From assembly GCA_964597315.1 (NCBI GenBank), contig CAZQXD010000005.1, positions 1 through 64,000 of the forward strand: a DNA stretch of 64,000 nt, read 5' to 3'. A program made the position numbers and the translations under genes. The notes under the pieces were generated by a model. That model had not been told where the DNA came from, did not search any database, and was given only the letters and a program-made list of their open reading frames with translations. Source of the DNA: CAZQXD01 sp964597315 (lineage in GTDB: Bacteria > Pseudomonadota > Gammaproteobacteria > Competibacterales > Competibacteraceae). Shown piece after piece: positions 9,203 through 18,127 of the stretch. The first letter of the stretch is position 1; each line of letters starts with the position of its first letter.

Positions 9203-9533
9203 CGCCACCCCCTCATTGGAAAGCACCTGTTGATCCTGACAGAGTAGCCGACGCCATCAAGGCGCGTAGCACCAGGTTGATCAGGATGTCCCAGAGAATG
9301 CCCAGCAGGCAGGGCGTCCGGGGGGAAGTTGAAACTTTCCATGGGGATATTGGCCTGGATTCTGTATAACCTGGGTAAGGGTATCCATTGTGGGGAACCG
9401 CCTTGGCCTGCTCAGGGGCCGATCCTGGCGGCCCATGGACTCTACTCAAACAGGGTAGTAGCGCCTGAAGGCCGGGACCCGAAACCCGTGGCTGCGTGCC
9501 TGTGTGGCCGCGCCGCAACTATAGAGAACCAAT
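9203..9533. other. Intergenic region, no gene recognised
   Basis: This is about 330 bp between divergent genes. It contains several short self-complementary stretches (for example around 9330-9348, GGAAGTTGAAACTTTCC, and around 9440-9460) and a TATAAC-like box near 9364. No protein-coding frame looks real and no known RNA family was recognised. It probably holds the two divergent promoters; an unannotated small RNA is possible but unsupported. Confidence 0.3.
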
Positions 9534-10355
9534 ATGCTTATCCGAGTGGGTTACGACATCATCTTCGAACATCCGGCGCCGACCCCTATCATCGCCATGT
9601 TGTATCTGCATCCTTCCCGCTGGTCGTCGGTGCGGCGGGACGACTATCTACGAGTCGAACCTCAGGCGTCCATCAGCGAGTATACGGACAACTTCGGCAA
9701 CCGCTGTGGTCGACTGATCGCGCCGGCCGGCCCAATGCGGTTCCGGCACAACGCCGTGGTTGAGGACGGCGGCCAGTCAGACCCGCAATGTCCGAATGCC
9801 CGCCAGCACGAGATCCACGAGCTACCCGATGATGCCCTTCGGTTCCTGATCGCCAGCCGGTATTGCGAGGTGGACAGGATGGTGACTATTGCCTGGCAGA
9901 TGTTCTCCGCCACCCCCACGGGTTGGGAGCGGGTGCAGGCGGTCTGCGATTTTGTCCACCAGCATATTCGTTTTGATTATCTTCAGGCCCGCAACACCCG
10001 CACCGCCTATGAGGCGTATCAGGAGCAGGTGGGGGTGTGCCGGGATTTCACCCATCTGGCGGTGACCCTATGCCGTTGTCTAAACATCCCGGCCCGGTAT
10101 TGCACCGGATATCTGGGCGATATCGGGGTGCCGGCAGCTCCGGACCCCATGGATTTCAGCGCCTGGTTCGAGGTGTATCTGGGGGGCGCCTGGCATGCCT
10201 TCGATGCCCGCCACAACACCCCTCGCATCGGTCGGGTGCTGATGGCTTATGGACGGGATGCCGCCGATGTGGCTTTGCTCACCGCCTTTGGCCCCAGCCG
10301 ACTGGATCGCTTCACGGTCTGGACCGACGAGGTGGGCGAGGAGGCATTAGCTTAG
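9534..10355 (+). CDS. Transglutaminase-like cysteine protease family protein
   Basis: A 273-residue protein with an N-terminal beta-rich half (1-125) and a transglutaminase-like core. The core has VQAVCDFVHQHIRF near 145, the nucleophile segment GVCRDFTHLAV, then WFEVYLGGAWHAFDARHN providing His and Asp of the Cys-His-Asp triad. There is no signal peptide, so it is cytoplasmic. This family often acts as peptidase or amidase rather than a true transglutaminase. It is followed by a hairpin and then fccA. Substrate unknown. Confidence 0.85.
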   Translation: MLIRVGYDIIFEHPAPTPIIAMLYLHPSRWSSVRRDDYLRVEPQASISEYTDNFGNRCGRLIAPAGPMRFRHNAVVEDGGQSDPQCPNARQHEIHELPDDALRFLIASRYCEVDRMVTIAWQMFSATPTGWERVQAVCDFVHQHIRFDYLQARNTRTAYEAYQEQVGVCRDFTHLAVTLCRCLNIPARYCTGYLGDIGVPAAPDPMDFSAWFEVYLGGAWHAFDARHNTPRIGRVLMAYGRDAADVALLTAFGPSRLDRFTVWTDEVGEEALA

Positions 10356-10440
10356 AAGACGGCCCGAAAAAGGAAGGGCATGGGGGTATCCCGTTGCAGA
10401 TGCCCGTCAGGGAATTCAACCGAGGTTGCCTACACTGATA

Positions 10441-10467
10441 GGGGAGCTTCGCCACGGACGGCTCCCC
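10441..10467 (+). terminator. Hairpin between transglutaminase gene and fccA
   Basis: A perfect 7-bp stem GGGGAGC/GCTCCCC encloses a 13-nt loop and is followed by ATTATCAAC. There is no strong T-tract. It may terminate the upstream gene or structure the fccA leader. Confidence 0.35.
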
Positions 10468-10490
10468 ATTATCAACAAGAGGTAAGCGTC

Positions 10491-10802
10491 TTGAGCATCG
10501 CCAAACACCCTGTTTTCTGGCTGGGGATAGCCTTATCCCTGCCCACCGCCGCTACGGCCCTGGATGACGACTCCCGGGCGTTTATGCTGGCTGCCTCCTG
10601 CACCGCCTGCCACGGTCCCGACGGCCAGAGTCCCGGCGCTATACCGCCACTCCACGGCAAAAGCCGCCGCTTCATTGCAATGGCCCTACAGGATTATCGT
10701 TCCGGGGACAGCATCGGCACGGTAATGAACCGCATCGCCAAGGGCTACACGGACGAGGAGATCCAACTGATCGCCGCGTACTACGGCGACCAAAAACCAT
10801 AG
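10491..10802 (+). CDS. fccA: Monoheme cytochrome c subunit of flavocytochrome c sulfide dehydrogenase
   Basis: The most plausible start is TTG at 10491 with AAGAGGT 6-13 bases upstream; it begins a signal peptide (MSIAKHPVFWLGIALSLPTA). The mature part has one heme-binding CTACH and a short c-type cytochrome fold, 103 residues in all. It sits 10 bp upstream of fccB, so it is assigned as the electron-accepting heme subunit that takes electrons from the flavin subunit in the periplasm. Allochromatium FccA is diheme; monoheme forms are known in Chlorobium and Thioalkalivibrio. SoxE-like cytochromes are an alternative name for the same module. Confidence 0.85.
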   Translation: MSIAKHPVFWLGIALSLPTAATALDDDSRAFMLAASCTACHGPDGQSPGAIPPLHGKSRRFIAMALQDYRSGDSIGTVMNRIAKGYTDEEIQLIAAYYGDQKP

Positions 10803-10812
10803 GGGCGACGTC

Positions 10813-12093
10813 ATGCATGCCTTATCCCGTAGACGGTTTCTGGCCCTGAGCGGCGCTAGCGCCTTGGGCCTGCTAGGCTGGCGGCCACCGGCCCGCGCCG
10901 CCGCCGCCCGGGTGGTGGTGGTGGGCGGGGGCTTCGGGGGGGCCACCTGCGCCCGTTACCTGCGGCTGCTGGACCCCTCTCTGGAGGTCACCCTGGTGGA
11001 GCGGGACCCGGTGTTTTATACCTGCCCGTTCAGCAATCTGGTGCTGGGGGGCCTAAAAACCATGGACGACATCAAACACGGCTATGAGGTCCTGAGCCAG
11101 CGCCACGGCGTCAAGGTGGTCCACGCTGAGGCTACCGCCATCGACCCGGCGGCCCGCAAAGTGACCCTGGGCCACGGCGCCAAGCTGGACTATGATCGGC
11201 TGGTGCTGTCTCCGGGCATCGACTTGGACTTCGAGGCAGTGGAGGGTTATGACGAGGCAGCGGCGCAAACACTGCCCCATGCCTGGAAAGCCGGTCCCCA
11301 AACCCAGTTGCTGAAACGCCAGTTGGAGACCATGGACGACGGCGGCCTGGTGATTATCACCGCCCCCGGCAATCCCTACCGCTGTCCCCCCGGTCCCTAC
11401 GAGCGGGCCAGCATGGTGGCCCATTACCTCAAGACCCACAAACCCCGATCCAAGGTGCTGATTCTGGACACCAAGGACACGTTCCCCAAGCAGGGCTTGT
11501 TTACCGCCGGCTGGCAGGCCCTGTACCCGGGGCTGATCGAGTGGGTGCCCGGCTCCGAGGGGGGCCAGGTAGAGCGGGTGGAGGCGGCCACCAAAACCCT
11601 GCACTCGCCCTTCGGCTTCGATGCCCATCAGGGCGCTGTGGTCAACGTCATCCCGCCCCAAAAAGCCGGGACCATCGCTCGCAACGCCGATCTGGCCGAC
11701 CCGTCTGGTTGGTGTCCGGTGGACCAGCATAGCTTCGAGTCCACCCGCCATCCCGGCATTTACATCATCGGCGATGCCGCCATCGCCGGGGCCATGCCCA
11801 AATCGGGCTTCTCCGCCAACAGTCAGGCCAAGGTTTGCGCGGCGGCCATCGTCACCGCCCTCCAAGGCGGCAGCCTGCCAGAACCCTCCTACGCCAACAC
11901 CTGTTACAGCCTGGTGGGGCCGGACTACGGTATCTCTGTGGCGGCGGTATACCGGCTCCAGGACGGCAAGATCGCCGCCGTGGAAGGGGCTAGCGGGGTC
12001 AGTCCGGGGGACGCCGATCTGAAATACCGAGCCAGGGAGGCCCGCTACGCCGAGGGCTGGTATGCCAGCATTGGCGCCGATATGTTCGACTGA
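10813..12093 (+). CDS. fccB: Flavocytochrome c sulfide dehydrogenase, flavoprotein subunit
   Basis: A 426-residue protein with a twin-arginine signal (SRRRFLALSG), FAD-binding GGGFGG at 38-43, and three conserved cysteines. C71 (FYTCPFSN) corresponds to the cysteine that links FAD covalently; C191 (NPYRCPPGPYERA) and C364 (NTCYSLVG) correspond to the redox-active disulfide of FccB. A second FAD motif, IYIIGDAAIAG, lies near 316-326. It oxidises sulfide to sulfur or polysulfide in the periplasm, passing electrons to FccA. Full length. The context next to narXL suggests sulfide oxidation coupled to nitrate or nitrite respiration (inference). Confidence 0.93.
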   Translation: MHALSRRRFLALSGASALGLLGWRPPARAAAARVVVVGGGFGGATCARYLRLLDPSLEVTLVERDPVFYTCPFSNLVLGGLKTMDDIKHGYEVLSQRHGVKVVHAEATAIDPAARKVTLGHGAKLDYDRLVLSPGIDLDFEAVEGYDEAAAQTLPHAWKAGPQTQLLKRQLETMDDGGLVIITAPGNPYRCPPGPYERASMVAHYLKTHKPRSKVLILDTKDTFPKQGLFTAGWQALYPGLIEWVPGSEGGQVERVEAATKTLHSPFGFDAHQGAVVNVIPPQKAGTIARNADLADPSGWCPVDQHSFESTRHPGIYIIGDAAIAGAMPKSGFSANSQAKVCAAAIVTALQGGSLPEPSYANTCYSLVGPDYGISVAAVYRLQDGKIAAVEGASGVSPGDADLKYRAREARYAEGWYASIGADMFD

Positions 12094-12101
12094 TGTATCC
12101 T

Positions 12102-12128
12102 GCCGCGCCCCAGGCCGGTGGGCGCGGC
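12102..12128 (+). terminator. GC-rich hairpin after fccB
   Basis: A perfect 9-bp stem GCCGCGCCC/GGGCGCGGC with a 9-nt loop lies 8 bp after the fccB stop. The T-tract is absent, so termination efficiency is uncertain. Confidence 0.45.
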
Positions 12129-12165
12129 GCTCAACCTCCGGCGGACCATGCTGATATGATGGGCC

Positions 12166-13974
12166 ATGCCCCTGTCATCCGGTTGTTTCCAGACCATGGC
12201 GAAACCCCTGTTCAAGGACTCACTGCTGGTCCCCATGGGCCTGATTCTCACCGGCATCGTGGTGTTGGCCCTAGTCAGTATGCTCAGTTCGATGATCATC
12301 GCCGAGGCTGCCCGTGGGGATGCCGCCGCCATCAATCTGGCCGGCTCCCTGCGGATGCAGTCCTACCGGATCGCCACCCGCTTACAGGGCGCTCCGGGGC
12401 GTCGGTCCGCCGAACACATTCAGTTGGTTAACAAAGAAATTATCGAGTTCGAACGACGTCTGGACAATATCCTGCTTACCCAGGCGATCCCCACTGCCGG
12501 GAACGACCCACGCCGTTCCAGCCATGAGCGTATCCGGGGGATTTGGCGGGGGCGTCTGAAACCTATGCTGGCGGGCGCAGCCTTCGGGGCGTTCGCCGAC
12601 CTCCTCGCTCAAATCGACCTGTTCGTGCGGGAACTGGACCATCTGGTGGGGTTGCTGGAACAGCGGGCCGAGGCCAAGATGTACTGGCTGCGATTGATCC
12701 AGTGGGCAGTGCTGGGCCTGACCGCTATTCTGGTGGTGGTGGCCCTGATGCAGATTCACTATCGGGTGCTGGCGCCGCTGCGGGCGCTGATGGAGCAGGC
12801 CCGCCGCGCCCAGGGAGGGGATTTCAGCGCCCGTATTAGCCATGTGAGACAAGATGAACTGGGTGTGCTGGGCCAGACCTTCAACGGCATGGCCGAGAAC
12901 TTATCGGACATGTACGCCGATCTCGCTTCCCGAGTGGAGGAACAGACCCGGGCCTTGAGAGCCAGTAACCGGTTTGTGGAATTCTTGTACCGGGCCGCTC
13001 GCCGCCTGGCGGAGGAATCCCCGAAACCAGCGGTCCTCACAGCCTTGGTGAGTGATGCCGAACAACTGACTGGAGCGGTTTGCCGTTTGTGCCTGGACTC
13101 GACTGGGTACGGTGGGCCGGAGGGCGAGGCCGACTCCGCGACCCTGGTGATTCCGATTCAGGACCGGGGGCAGTATTTCGGGGCGCTGCGGGTACGCGCC
13201 GACGATGCCTCCCTGGCCGGCTGGCGGCGGGCCTTGCTGGAAACCCTGGCCCGGCATATGGCCGTGGCCTTACGGGCCTCTCGCCAGCGGGACCGGGATC
13301 GGCGGCTGGTGTTGTTGGAAGAGCGCAGCGTGATCGCCCGGGAACTCCACGACTCCCTGGCCCAGGCCCTGTCTTATCTGAAAATTCAGGTCGCCCGACT
13401 GCAATCTGGCTTGGCCAACGGCGCTCCCGCCGAGGCGACCGATGCGGTGATCGGCGAGTTGCGGGAGGGGCTGAACAACGCCTACCGCGAGCTTCGGGAA
13501 CTGCTCATGACTTTCCGCCTAAAAATGGACGGCGTGGGTCTGGAGTCGAGCCTGAAAGCTACGGCCCGGGAATTCACAGCGCGGGCTCCACTTGCTATCA
13601 ACTTGGATTACAGGCTTGCCGAGGACCTGCTAGGACCCAACGAGGAAATCCATGTATTGCAGATTATCCGGGAAGCCTTGTCAAATGTGTTGCGCCATGC
13701 CCAGGCCCGGCGGGTGGATGTGTCCTTGCATTGTCTTGACGACAACCGAGTGCGGGTGCGGGTGGACGATGATGGTATCGGTCTACAGGCCAATCCAGAG
13801 CGTGAAAACCACTACGGACTTGGCATAATGGGAGAACGCGCCCGGGGCCTGTCGGGATCGCTGTGTTTCCATAAGCGTCCGGGCGGCGGCGCCCGGGTGG
13901 AACTGATTTTCCGACCCGCCGCGCCCCACGCCGACGCCAACCCAGAGGACTCCCCGCGACATGCCCATAGCTAG
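12166..13974 (+). CDS. narX: NarX-type nitrate/nitrite sensor histidine kinase
   Basis: A 602-residue membrane kinase with a first TM near residues 22-46, a P-box-like sensor motif AGSLRMQSYRIA, a second TM near 175-198, HAMP, a GAF-like region, then a HisKA_3 dimerisation domain (ARELHDSLAQALSYLK, H395) and an HATPase (EALSNVLRHAQARRV, DDGIGL, GLGIMGERA). The P-box is the nitrate/nitrite-binding signature of NarX/NarQ. It phosphorylates the adjacent NarL and overlaps it by 14 bp. The start could be ATG 12196 instead; neither has a strong Shine-Dalgarno sequence. Confidence 0.9.
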   Translation: MPLSSGCFQTMAKPLFKDSLLVPMGLILTGIVVLALVSMLSSMIIAEAARGDAAAINLAGSLRMQSYRIATRLQGAPGRRSAEHIQLVNKEIIEFERRLDNILLTQAIPTAGNDPRRSSHERIRGIWRGRLKPMLAGAAFGAFADLLAQIDLFVRELDHLVGLLEQRAEAKMYWLRLIQWAVLGLTAILVVVALMQIHYRVLAPLRALMEQARRAQGGDFSARISHVRQDELGVLGQTFNGMAENLSDMYADLASRVEEQTRALRASNRFVEFLYRAARRLAEESPKPAVLTALVSDAEQLTGAVCRLCLDSTGYGGPEGEADSATLVIPIQDRGQYFGALRVRADDASLAGWRRALLETLARHMAVALRASRQRDRDRRLVLLEERSVIARELHDSLAQALSYLKIQVARLQSGLANGAPAEATDAVIGELREGLNNAYRELRELLMTFRLKMDGVGLESSLKATAREFTARAPLAINLDYRLAEDLLGPNEEIHVLQIIREALSNVLRHAQARRVDVSLHCLDDNRVRVRVDDDGIGLQANPERENHYGLGIMGERARGLSGSLCFHKRPGGGARVELIFRPAAPHADANPEDSPRHAHS

Positions 13975-14620
13975 CCCTCCGCCTTACTCCATCCTGCTGA
14001 TCGACGATCATCCTTTGCTGCGCAGGGGGGTCGCTCAGCTTTTGGCCATGGACGCGGACCTACAGGTGGTCGGGGAGGCCGCCGGTGGTCGGGAGGGCCT
14101 GGAACTGGCCAAGGCTTTAAGGCCGGATCTGATCCTTCTGGACCTGAACATGCGAGAAATGAGCGGTCTTGATACCCTGAAGTCCATCAAGGCCGCCAAC
14201 CTGGATTCCCGGGTCATCATGCTGACGGTCTCCGATCACGAAGAGGACGTGGTGGCGGCTGTGCGGGCCGGGGCCGACGGGTATCTGCTCAAGGATATGG
14301 AGCCGGAGACCCTGCTAGATAGCCTGCGCGCCGCCGTTCGGGGTCGGCTGGTGCTGTGCGACCGGCTCACCGAACTGCTAGCCCGGGCTCTGCGCCAGGA
14401 TGCCGCGCCGCCGCCAGTCCATGGCGCTGAACTCACCGATCGGGAACGGGAGATTCTGGAACTGATCGCCCAGGGCAAGAGCAACAAGCTCATCGCTCGG
14501 GAATTGGCCATTACCGAAGGCACAGTCAAGGTCCACGTCAAGCATCTGCTCAAGAAACTTGAACTGCATTCCCGGGTGGAAGCCGCCGTTTGGGCGGTGG
14601 AACACGGTTTTAAACCCTGA
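13961..14620 (+). CDS. narL: NarL-type nitrate/nitrite response regulator
   Basis: A 219-residue protein with a receiver domain (D15/D16, phosphoacceptor D61 in LILLDLNMREMSG, K110-region LLKDMEPE) and a LuxR-type HTH (LTDREREILELIAQGKSNKLIARE). It pairs with the overlapping narX. NarL binds TACYYMT heptamers and controls nitrate/nitrite respiration genes; nor and nir targets lie 11-15 kb downstream. It is followed 16 bp later by a Ser/Thr kinase gene in the same direction. Confidence 0.9.
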   Translation: MPIASPPPYSILLIDDHPLLRRGVAQLLAMDADLQVVGEAAGGREGLELAKALRPDLILLDLNMREMSGLDTLKSIKAANLDSRVIMLTVSDHEEDVVAAVRAGADGYLLKDMEPETLLDSLRAAVRGRLVLCDRLTELLARALRQDAAPPPVHGAELTDREREILELIAQGKSNKLIARELAITEGTVKVHVKHLLKKLELHSRVEAAVWAVEHGFKP

Positions 14621-14636
14621 CCGGTGAACTAATCCC

Positions 14637-16049
14637 ATGAGTCAAATGGACGATAATCTGGAGATACCCGGCTACAAAATGGTCAAGCGCCTCGGGGAGG
14701 GGGCCATGGCCGCCGTATACCTGGCCATTCAGGAATCCCTGGAACGCCAAGTGGCCCTGAAAGTCATGGCCGGCAGCCTGTTGGCGGACCCGACTTTCTG
14801 CGAGCGGTTTCTCAAGGAAGGCAAGATCGTCGCCCAGCTCAACCATCCCCATATCGTCACTATCTACGACATCGGCGTGTTCCAGAGCTATTACTATATG
14901 GCCATGGAATACATCCCCGGGGATACCCTCAAGCAATGCATCCAGGACGGTTTGCCCGTGGAGCGGGCCACCGCCGTGTTGTGCCAGATCGCCTCGGCCC
15001 TGGGTTACGCCCACAAGCGGGGCTTTATTCACCGGGACGTGAAGCCCGCCAATATCCTGCTCAGGGATGACGGCACGGCGGTGTTGTCGGATTTCGGCAT
15101 TGCTAAGGCGCTAGGGGGCGGCGCCACCCAGATGACGGCCATCGGCTTTACTGTGGGCACCCCTAATTACATGAGTCCCGAGCAGGCCCTGGGCCGCACC
15201 CTGGACGCCAGGGCTGATTTGTATAGCCTGGGGATCGTATTCCATGAGGTGCTCACCGGTCGTCGGCCCTACGAGTCCGATGATTCATTCGCCACGGCCC
15301 TGATGCATGTCAATAATCCCCTGCCTCGGCTGCCGGAGCATCTGGCCTCCTGGCAGGGCGTTCTCGACCGGCTGCTGGCCAAGGACCCCGCAGAACGCTT
15401 CGCCAACGCCGACGAACTGATCCGCGCCGTGCGATCCACGCCCCTAGCCCAAGCGGCCCGGTCGGCGCCGACGACCCCGACGCCCCCGGCGGAGGATTTG
15501 GAGGCCACCCGGATTTTTCAGCCCCGGCCGCCGGTACAGAAACAGCCCCCCCCGTCCCCTGCCCCCCAGCCAGCGGCGCCCGCTCGCCGTGGCTCCCATC
15601 TCCGGCCCTGGCTGCTGGGCTTGGCCCTGACCCTGCCCCTGGCGGGTGGCGCTGTGTATTGGCTGATGCAGGAGCAAAACGGTGTACTCACCCCGGCGCC
15701 GGAACCGGCGCCGTCCCAGGAGTCTGAGCGGCGCCAGCCCCTATCGGCCCAGACTCAGGCCCAGGTGGATATGCTCCTGAATGTGGCCGCCGCCCACCGA
15801 GAAGTGGGTCGGCTCACGGACCCCCCCGGCAGCAATGCCGCCGAAGCTTACCACTATATTCTGGAGATGGACCCGGATAATCCCCAGGCCCAGGCCGGGC
15901 TACAGGAAGTGGCCGATGAATACCTGTCCATGGCCAAGGCCAGCCTAACCGCTGGAGACCAGGAAACGGCGCGCCGCCGGATAACTATCGGACTGGAAAT
16001 CGTGCTGGATCATATGGGTTTGTTGAGTTTTAAAGAACAGCTTCAATAG
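14637..16049 (+). CDS. Membrane-anchored PknB-like Ser/Thr protein kinase
   Basis: A 470-residue protein. The kinase domain (about 12-270) has LGEGAMAAVY as glycine loop (the third Gly is Ala25), ATP-binding K42 (VALKVM), catalytic HRDVKPAN with D134, and DFG with D152, so it looks active. A Pro-rich linker (about 275-320) precedes a single TM (about 321-341) and a periplasmic tail with TPR-like helices. The 16-bp spacing to narL suggests co-transcription. What it senses or phosphorylates is unknown. Confidence 0.88.
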   Translation: MSQMDDNLEIPGYKMVKRLGEGAMAAVYLAIQESLERQVALKVMAGSLLADPTFCERFLKEGKIVAQLNHPHIVTIYDIGVFQSYYYMAMEYIPGDTLKQCIQDGLPVERATAVLCQIASALGYAHKRGFIHRDVKPANILLRDDGTAVLSDFGIAKALGGGATQMTAIGFTVGTPNYMSPEQALGRTLDARADLYSLGIVFHEVLTGRRPYESDDSFATALMHVNNPLPRLPEHLASWQGVLDRLLAKDPAERFANADELIRAVRSTPLAQAARSAPTTPTPPAEDLEATRIFQPRPPVQKQPPPSPAPQPAAPARRGSHLRPWLLGLALTLPLAGGAVYWLMQEQNGVLTPAPEPAPSQESERRQPLSAQTQAQVDMLLNVAAAHREVGRLTDPPGSNAAEAYHYILEMDPDNPQAQAGLQEVADEYLSMAKASLTAGDQETARRRITIGLEIVLDHMGLLSFKEQLQ

Positions 16050-16064
16050 CACCCGGCGCCACCG

Positions 16065-16087
16065 GGGACGAGCGCTGCCCGTCCCCG
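16065..16087. terminator. Hairpin between convergent genes
   Basis: The 7-bp stem GGGGACG/CGTCCCC with a 9-nt loop lies between the kinase stop and the stop of the convergent autotransporter gene. It lacks a clear T-tract and could serve both strands. Confidence 0.4.
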
Positions 16088-16095
16088 TGTGCCCC

Positions 16096-17832
16096 CTAGA
16101 ACTCCCAGCGCACCCCGGCGCCGAGGCTATAATAGCTCAGGTCGTCAAAACCCAGGGTGGACTGATAGTACAGAAATGCCGAACCGCCCCCAGCGAACAC
16201 TGCCGAAACCCCGACCCCCAGATTGAAGTAATTGGCGTCGGTGGCGTCGGTGGGTAGGCGGAATTGCTCGCTGCTGGGATCGCCCAGAAACCGCCCCACC
16301 ACGAAGTCGGTATCGTCTTCGAACTCATGCACCCATTCCGCCCGCAGGGTGGGCTGTAGCACACCCCAAGACTGGCTGCTGGCGAAAGACACTTGACCGC
16401 CCAGGCTGAAAGTTAGGGATTCGAGGTCCTGGTCTTCGATGACCAGCGCCCAGCCCGAGCCGACCGCATCGGGATCGGACATGCGTTCCCGGTAGTCGTC
16501 CACGTCGGCCTTGATGTATTGCAGCCGCGCCAGGGGACCATAGGTCCAGGGACCGTTACTCAGGTCATAACCCCCGTCCAGGCTGATGGACCACTGGTCG
16601 CCGTTGAAATCCGCAGTGGCCCGCTGATCGACCGTGGTGCCGTCCTCCAGGGCATAGCGAATCACCCGATCCTGATCGAAGTCGCTGCCGCCGTAGGTCA
16701 GACTACCGTTCAGATAAAGATTCGCGCTGGGGTAATAGACGCCGAACAGGGTCAGGCTCAAACTCTGGCTGTCCAGCCCACCCCCTTCGCTGTCCAGGTC
16801 GATCTCCGAGTTGTCATAGCCCAGGGCCAGGCCGGCGGCGAAGTCATCGGTGATCCGGTAGTCCACCCCCAGGGTGAGTCCGTAGGTATCAAAATCGAAG
16901 CCTTCCTCATTGGCCGTGGCGTCCCGGTCGCCACCACTGATGCTGCCGTTAATGAACACCCCAAACCGACCAAAATCGCCGATGCTGTCGGCGGAGGCGG
17001 CCCCACCCCGAGAGTCATGGCGCAACAATTGGCTGGTCGCGACCTGGTGGCCGTCCTTAAAAAACCCCAGCCCACCCACATCCAGGCCCCGAACGCCCCG
17101 GCGCAGGGCCGCCTGGCGGGAGGCGATATTACGGGTCTGGACATTGATGCTGGTCTGAGAAGCGTCCAAAGGGGCGCTAGCTTCGTCGGGGGTAATGTTG
17201 TCCAGGGCCGTGGCGGAACCTGGGTCATCGTTGAAGGCGCCGCCCACCACGGCGTTGCAGTCCCGCTGCAAGTCATCGGAGACGATACCTTGCGGGCAGA
17301 TAACGCCAATCACCCGGCCCACCTCCCGCTGGGGTGGGGTGGAGGCGCTCCGCGCCAGACTCTCATCAATCAGTTGCTGCACCTCGGGCTGAACGCTGCG
17401 TTCAACCGTGCAACTGGCGGCGGTATCGGACAGCGCCCTGCAATTGAACACCGTATTGGACGGACCTGCGGCGATGGAACAGATGGCGCTGCTCTCGGTG
17501 ATCTCCGAGCAGCTCAAAACCTGGGAGCCGTCCGGCGTGCTGCATTCGGCGCTGGTCTCGCCGGTAGCGACGCAGGTGTTGATGGCGTCGATAGCCGCCA
17601 GGGTGGCCTCGTCCAGCACCCGGGGATCGCCAGTGGCGATGGTACAGGCTTCCGGCCCTTGCGAATCGGCGCAGGTGACAGTAACCGATCCCACGGTCTG
17701 CTGGGCCAAGGCGGGCGCGCCGACCCATGCACCCAAGGCGAAAACGCCGGTCAGGCTAAGAAAAATCTTTCTGAAATGCTTGGATACAGCGCCGGAACCG
17801 GGCCACTTCGTCGGAAACTGCGGTGATGTCAT
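16096..17832 (-). CDS. Autotransporter-type outer-membrane beta-barrel protein, Cys-rich N-terminus
   Basis: The chosen start is ATG 17832, preceded by AGAGGGGGAG, giving 578 residues and a signal peptide ending near APALAQQ. Residues 35-200 contain repeated cysteine pairs (for example SVTVTCADSQGPEACTI, INTCVATG). A linker follows, then an autotransporter beta-barrel of about 290 residues with alternating hydrophobic strands, ending in the typical aromatic C-terminal Phe (GVRWEF). The segment before the barrel is short and lacks a beta-helix passenger. It is a paralogue of the next gene, 18128-19549. Likely a surface protein; role unknown. Confidence 0.8.
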   Translation of the reverse strand: MTSPQFPTKWPGSGAVSKHFRKIFLSLTGVFALGAWVGAPALAQQTVGSVTVTCADSQGPEACTIATGDPRVLDEATLAAIDAINTCVATGETSAECSTPDGSQVLSCSEITESSAICSIAAGPSNTVFNCRALSDTAASCTVERSVQPEVQQLIDESLARSASTPPQREVGRVIGVICPQGIVSDDLQRDCNAVVGGAFNDDPGSATALDNITPDEASAPLDASQTSINVQTRNIASRQAALRRGVRGLDVGGLGFFKDGHQVATSQLLRHDSRGGAASADSIGDFGRFGVFINGSISGGDRDATANEEGFDFDTYGLTLGVDYRITDDFAAGLALGYDNSEIDLDSEGGGLDSQSLSLTLFGVYYPSANLYLNGSLTYGGSDFDQDRVIRYALEDGTTVDQRATADFNGDQWSISLDGGYDLSNGPWTYGPLARLQYIKADVDDYRERMSDPDAVGSGWALVIEDQDLESLTFSLGGQVSFASSQSWGVLQPTLRAEWVHEFEDDTDFVVGRFLGDPSSEQFRLPTDATDANYFNLGVGVSAVFAGGGSAFLYYQSTLGFDDLSYYSLGAGVRWEF

Positions 17833-18083
17833 TGCGGCTCCCCCTCTAAATCGGGATGCGGAGCGACCGGAACGGAATGCCGCCGACGGGGCGACGGTCC
17901 ACCGGACGCGGAATTCAGGGCTTGTTGCAATTAAACAAAAAATCTGTGATTGATTTGCCACATCTTAAAGCTAGCACCGTTTGGAATCGGCGCAACTAAC
18001 AGACATGGTTGAATTTATGAAAAATGGCTTATTCAGATTTTTTATAGAATATTTCTTGATAGAGGAGGGTGTGGCGAAAACGA

Positions 18084-18107
18084 AACAGGCTCCCGAAGGA
18101 GCCTGTT
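18084..18107 (-). terminator. Rho-independent terminator of the second autotransporter gene
   Basis: A perfect 10-bp stem AACAGGCTCC/GGAGCCTGTT with a CGAA loop. On the minus strand it is followed by TTTCGTTTT. It lies 20 bp past the stop at 18128. Confidence 0.85.
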
Positions 18108-18127
18108 GAAACGGAATCGGACCGGCC

